Both the position numbers and the translations under genes were made by a program. This document shows, piece after piece, positions 63,527 to 64,000 of a DNA stretch of 64,000 bases. The notes beneath the pieces were generated by a model. That model did not search any database, was not told where the DNA came from, and worked only from the letters and a program-made list of their open reading frames with translations. The number at the start of each line of letters is the position of its first letter. Position 1 is the first letter of the stretch. Source of the stretch: Rheinheimera sediminis (GTDB taxonomy: Bacteria > Pseudomonadota > Gammaproteobacteria > Enterobacterales > Alteromonadaceae); NCBI RefSeq assembly GCF_004005375.1, contig NZ_RZUF01000022.1, positions 29,401 to 93,400 on the forward strand, given 5' to 3'.

Positions 63527-64000
63527 TTAGCGCTTCGATAGCCGGTTGGCTTTGTCAGTTTGACTTAAATCTGGTCTGCGTTGTTCTGGGGCCATTCCTC
63601 GTAAGTCCGCCTGTTTATCGGCTCTGGCATTTAACAACTGCATAGGTTTATCTGGTGTCATGCCCACTTGCATCACTGCAGGAAAATCGCTGATCCCCGC
63701 TTTGCTTTGTGGCAAGACCACAGCAAGATCAGCAAAGTGATCAATCATGCTGTTGATTTGTGCCATGTAATCGGTAGAAGGGCCTATAGGCAAATCATCC
63801 AGCCAGAACTCCCGCTCATTAAAGGCCTGCTGACGCTCAGTTAAAGGCAAAGCCTCGTTAATGACTTTGGCATAGTTAGCCTGGTTCAGCATATTGTTTG
63901 GCACACGCGCAGGCCAGAAGGTGGGTAAATAGGGATCATAAGCCAGGTTATAGCCATCACGACAACTGGTGTCAACAACAGTCTAAAAGTGATCCACAGC
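63527..64000 (-). pseudogene. lodA: 3' part of a LodA-like quinoprotein oxidase gene with an in-frame TAG
   Basis: Downstream of the window edge the frame reads ...DTSCRDGY, YDPYLPTFWPARVPN, ending QTDKANRLSKR: the C-terminal segment of LodA/GoxA-type CTQ amino-acid oxidases, about 150 residues after the cofactor region as expected. But the same frame holds a TAG (63985-63983) six codons before DTSC, and no start codon fits between. So the gene is either broken here, or the frame shifts just upstream where the CTQ Trp should lie. Only 15 bases beyond the stop are visible. Possible sequencing error not excluded. Confidence 0.55.

Overview
The window looks like a chromosomal segment of a free-living, aquatic gammaproteobacterium, most like Rheinheimera or a related Alteromonadales/Chromatiaceae genus. 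This is an inference from gene content: an arginine-type EF-P with its rhamnosyltransferase EarP, a secreted GH16 beta-glucanase next to a very large TonB-dependent receptor, a LodA/LodB-type amino-acid oxidase pair, two chemoreceptors and a Na+-type (N-) ATPase operon. No rRNA, tRNA, CRISPR array, integrase or intact transposase gene was found. Coding density is high, and many genes overlap by 1 to 29 bases in operons.

Layout. 0-7 kb: the end of lytic transglycosylase mltA, a DUF418 membrane protein, a chemoreceptor and the 5-oxoprolinase operon pxpABC. 7-16.3 kb: an envelope and general-stress island with BON proteins, a ferritin-like protein, OmpA/DUF4398 lipoproteins, YqjD/YqjE/YqjK-like proteins, two tandem Crp/Fnr regulators, a PRC-barrel protein, a 48-residue lmo0937-type peptide and CsbD. 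16.4-22.5 kb: an NhaC antiporter, a VanX-like dipeptidase beside a PBP4-type carboxypeptidase, a DUF6746 protein and a second chemoreceptor. 22.5-23.6 kb: a gene-poor stretch with a candidate structured small RNA and a MITE-like repeat. 23.6-35.5 kb: a GNAT, earP-efp, a small ABC transporter, a LysE exporter, glnS and an LtaS-like phosphotransferase. 35.6-40.7 kb: an RND efflux pump with a divergent TetR regulator and a perfect 38-bp operator. 40.9-47.7 kb: the nine-gene N-ATPase operon atpDCQRBEFAG. 47.7-51.5 kb: a two-component system fused into one operon with a cupredoxin-like protein, a degenerate FTR1-like permease and an outer-membrane-type protein. 51.8-56.1 kb: an unassigned biosynthetic-looking operon of T_hemolysin family protein, AMP ligase, haem-oxygenase-like diiron enzyme, SDR and TPR protein. 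56.5-62.4 kb: a beta-glucan use pair (GH16 lipoprotein and TonB-dependent receptor) behind a LacI-type operator. 62.4-64 kb: lodB and the 3' part of a lodA-like gene that carries an in-frame stop.

How the parts fit. The window is mostly envelope and energy physiology: peptidoglycan turnover (mltA, vanX-like, dacB-like), periplasmic stress proteins, sodium circulation (NhaC plus N-ATPase), metal handling and drug efflux. Several families of small non-coding repeats punctuate gene ends: three copies of an approximately 18-bp-TIR MITE-like element, two long GGGYCAGAGTAAAATTAAA palindromes and two REP-like hairpins. The two candidates for an undescribed system are the T_hemolysin/AMP-ligase/diiron-enzyme/SDR operon and the cupredoxin/degenerate-FTR1/two-component operon.
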